Shown here piece by piece: positions 5,615 through 5,784 of a stretch of DNA of 5,784 nt. This DNA comes from Chlamydiota bacterium (GTDB taxonomy: Bacteria; Chlamydiota; Chlamydiia; Chlamydiales; JAJFMB01): contig JAJFMB010000237.1 of the NCBI GenBank assembly GCA_021772355.1, forward strand, positions 1 to 5,784, in the 5' to 3' direction. A model generated the notes under the pieces. That model saw nothing but the letters and a program-made list of their open reading frames with translations, was not told the origin of the DNA and searched no databases. Position numbers and translations under genes: made by a program. Positions within the stretch are counted from its first letter, which is position 1; each line of letters opens with the position of its first letter.

Positions 5615-5784
5615 CTATTTCCTTCGATCTTTAACAATGTGTTTCTTAGACTTCTTAAGCGATCTTGTGCGAAGTCCACGAGTAAATTTCGCCCAAGGAG
5701 TTTGAGGGATATTTCCCTTATTTTTACCTTCACCACCACCATGAGGGTGATCAACAGGGTTCATCGCAGTACCTCTAACGGTAG
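5615..5784 (-). CDS. rplB: 50S ribosomal protein L2, C-terminal part (runs off right edge)
   Basis: L2 binds 23S rRNA near the peptidyl-transferase centre and is needed for subunit association and tRNA binding. The window holds only its last 55 residues plus the TAG stop. They begin TVRGTAMNPVDHPHGGGEGK, the most conserved stretch of L2, which contains the histidine (His229 in E. coli numbering) studied for its role in peptidyl transfer. The tail, QTPWAKFTRGLRTR followed by SLKKSKKHIVKDRRK, is basic as usual; the common G after TPW is replaced by A, a small variation. The upstream part, including the start, lies right of the window. Other open frames across this stretch are shadows. Confidence 0.97.
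   Translation of the reverse strand, partial: TVRGTAMNPVDHPHGGGEGKNKGNIPQTPWAKFTRGLRTRSLKKSKKHIVKDRRK

Noticed and set aside
5563..5754. 63-codon minus-strand open frame beginning inside rplB
   Set aside because: It is a different frame of the rplB tail running into rpsS. The true rplB frame gives the conserved MNPVDHPHGGGEG segment.

Overview
The window is a single, densely packed block of ribosomal-protein genes, all on the minus strand. It is the middle of the bacterial S10-spc super-operon. Read in the direction of transcription (right to left) the order is rplB (L2, 3' end only), rpsS (S19), rplV (L22), rpsC (S3), rplP (L16), rpmC (L29), rpsQ (S17), rplN (L14), rplX (L24), rplE (L5), rpsH (S8), rplF (L6), rplR (L18), rpsE (S5) and rplO (L15, 5' end only). 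The two end genes run off the window and were translated by hand; the other thirteen are complete.

The DNA is clearly AT-rich. Intergenic gaps run from a 4-base overlap to 25 bases. Nearly every gene has a Shine-Dalgarno (SD) sequence, often overlapping the stop codon of the gene before it or lying inside its last codons. No promoter, terminator, RNA gene, repeat or mobile element is visible, and no gene-free stretch exceeds 25 bases, so the block is most likely one transcript that starts right of the window and continues past its left end.

Two genes found at fixed places in many bacteria are missing: rpsN (S14) between rplE and rpsH, and rpmD (L30) between rpsE and rplO. This gene order is known from Chlamydiae and also from cyanobacteria and plastids. 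Several proteins (S3, L18, S8, S17, L22) look chlamydial as I remember those families. My inference is a member of the Chlamydiae, probably an 'environmental' lineage rather than the genus Chlamydia, because many residues differ and S3 lacks a C-terminal tail. This was judged from memory, not from a search.

Together the genes build both ribosomal subunits. L2, L22, L16, L29, L14, L24, L5, L6, L18 and L15 belong to the 50S subunit (peptidyl-transferase surroundings, exit tunnel, central protuberance, factor-binding region). S19, S3, S17, S8 and S5 belong to the 30S subunit (head, mRNA entry, body). I found no undescribed system here. The points worth checking are the two missing genes, a start-site correction for rplX, tandem out-of-frame ATGs before three genes, and a few unusual residues in conserved motifs.
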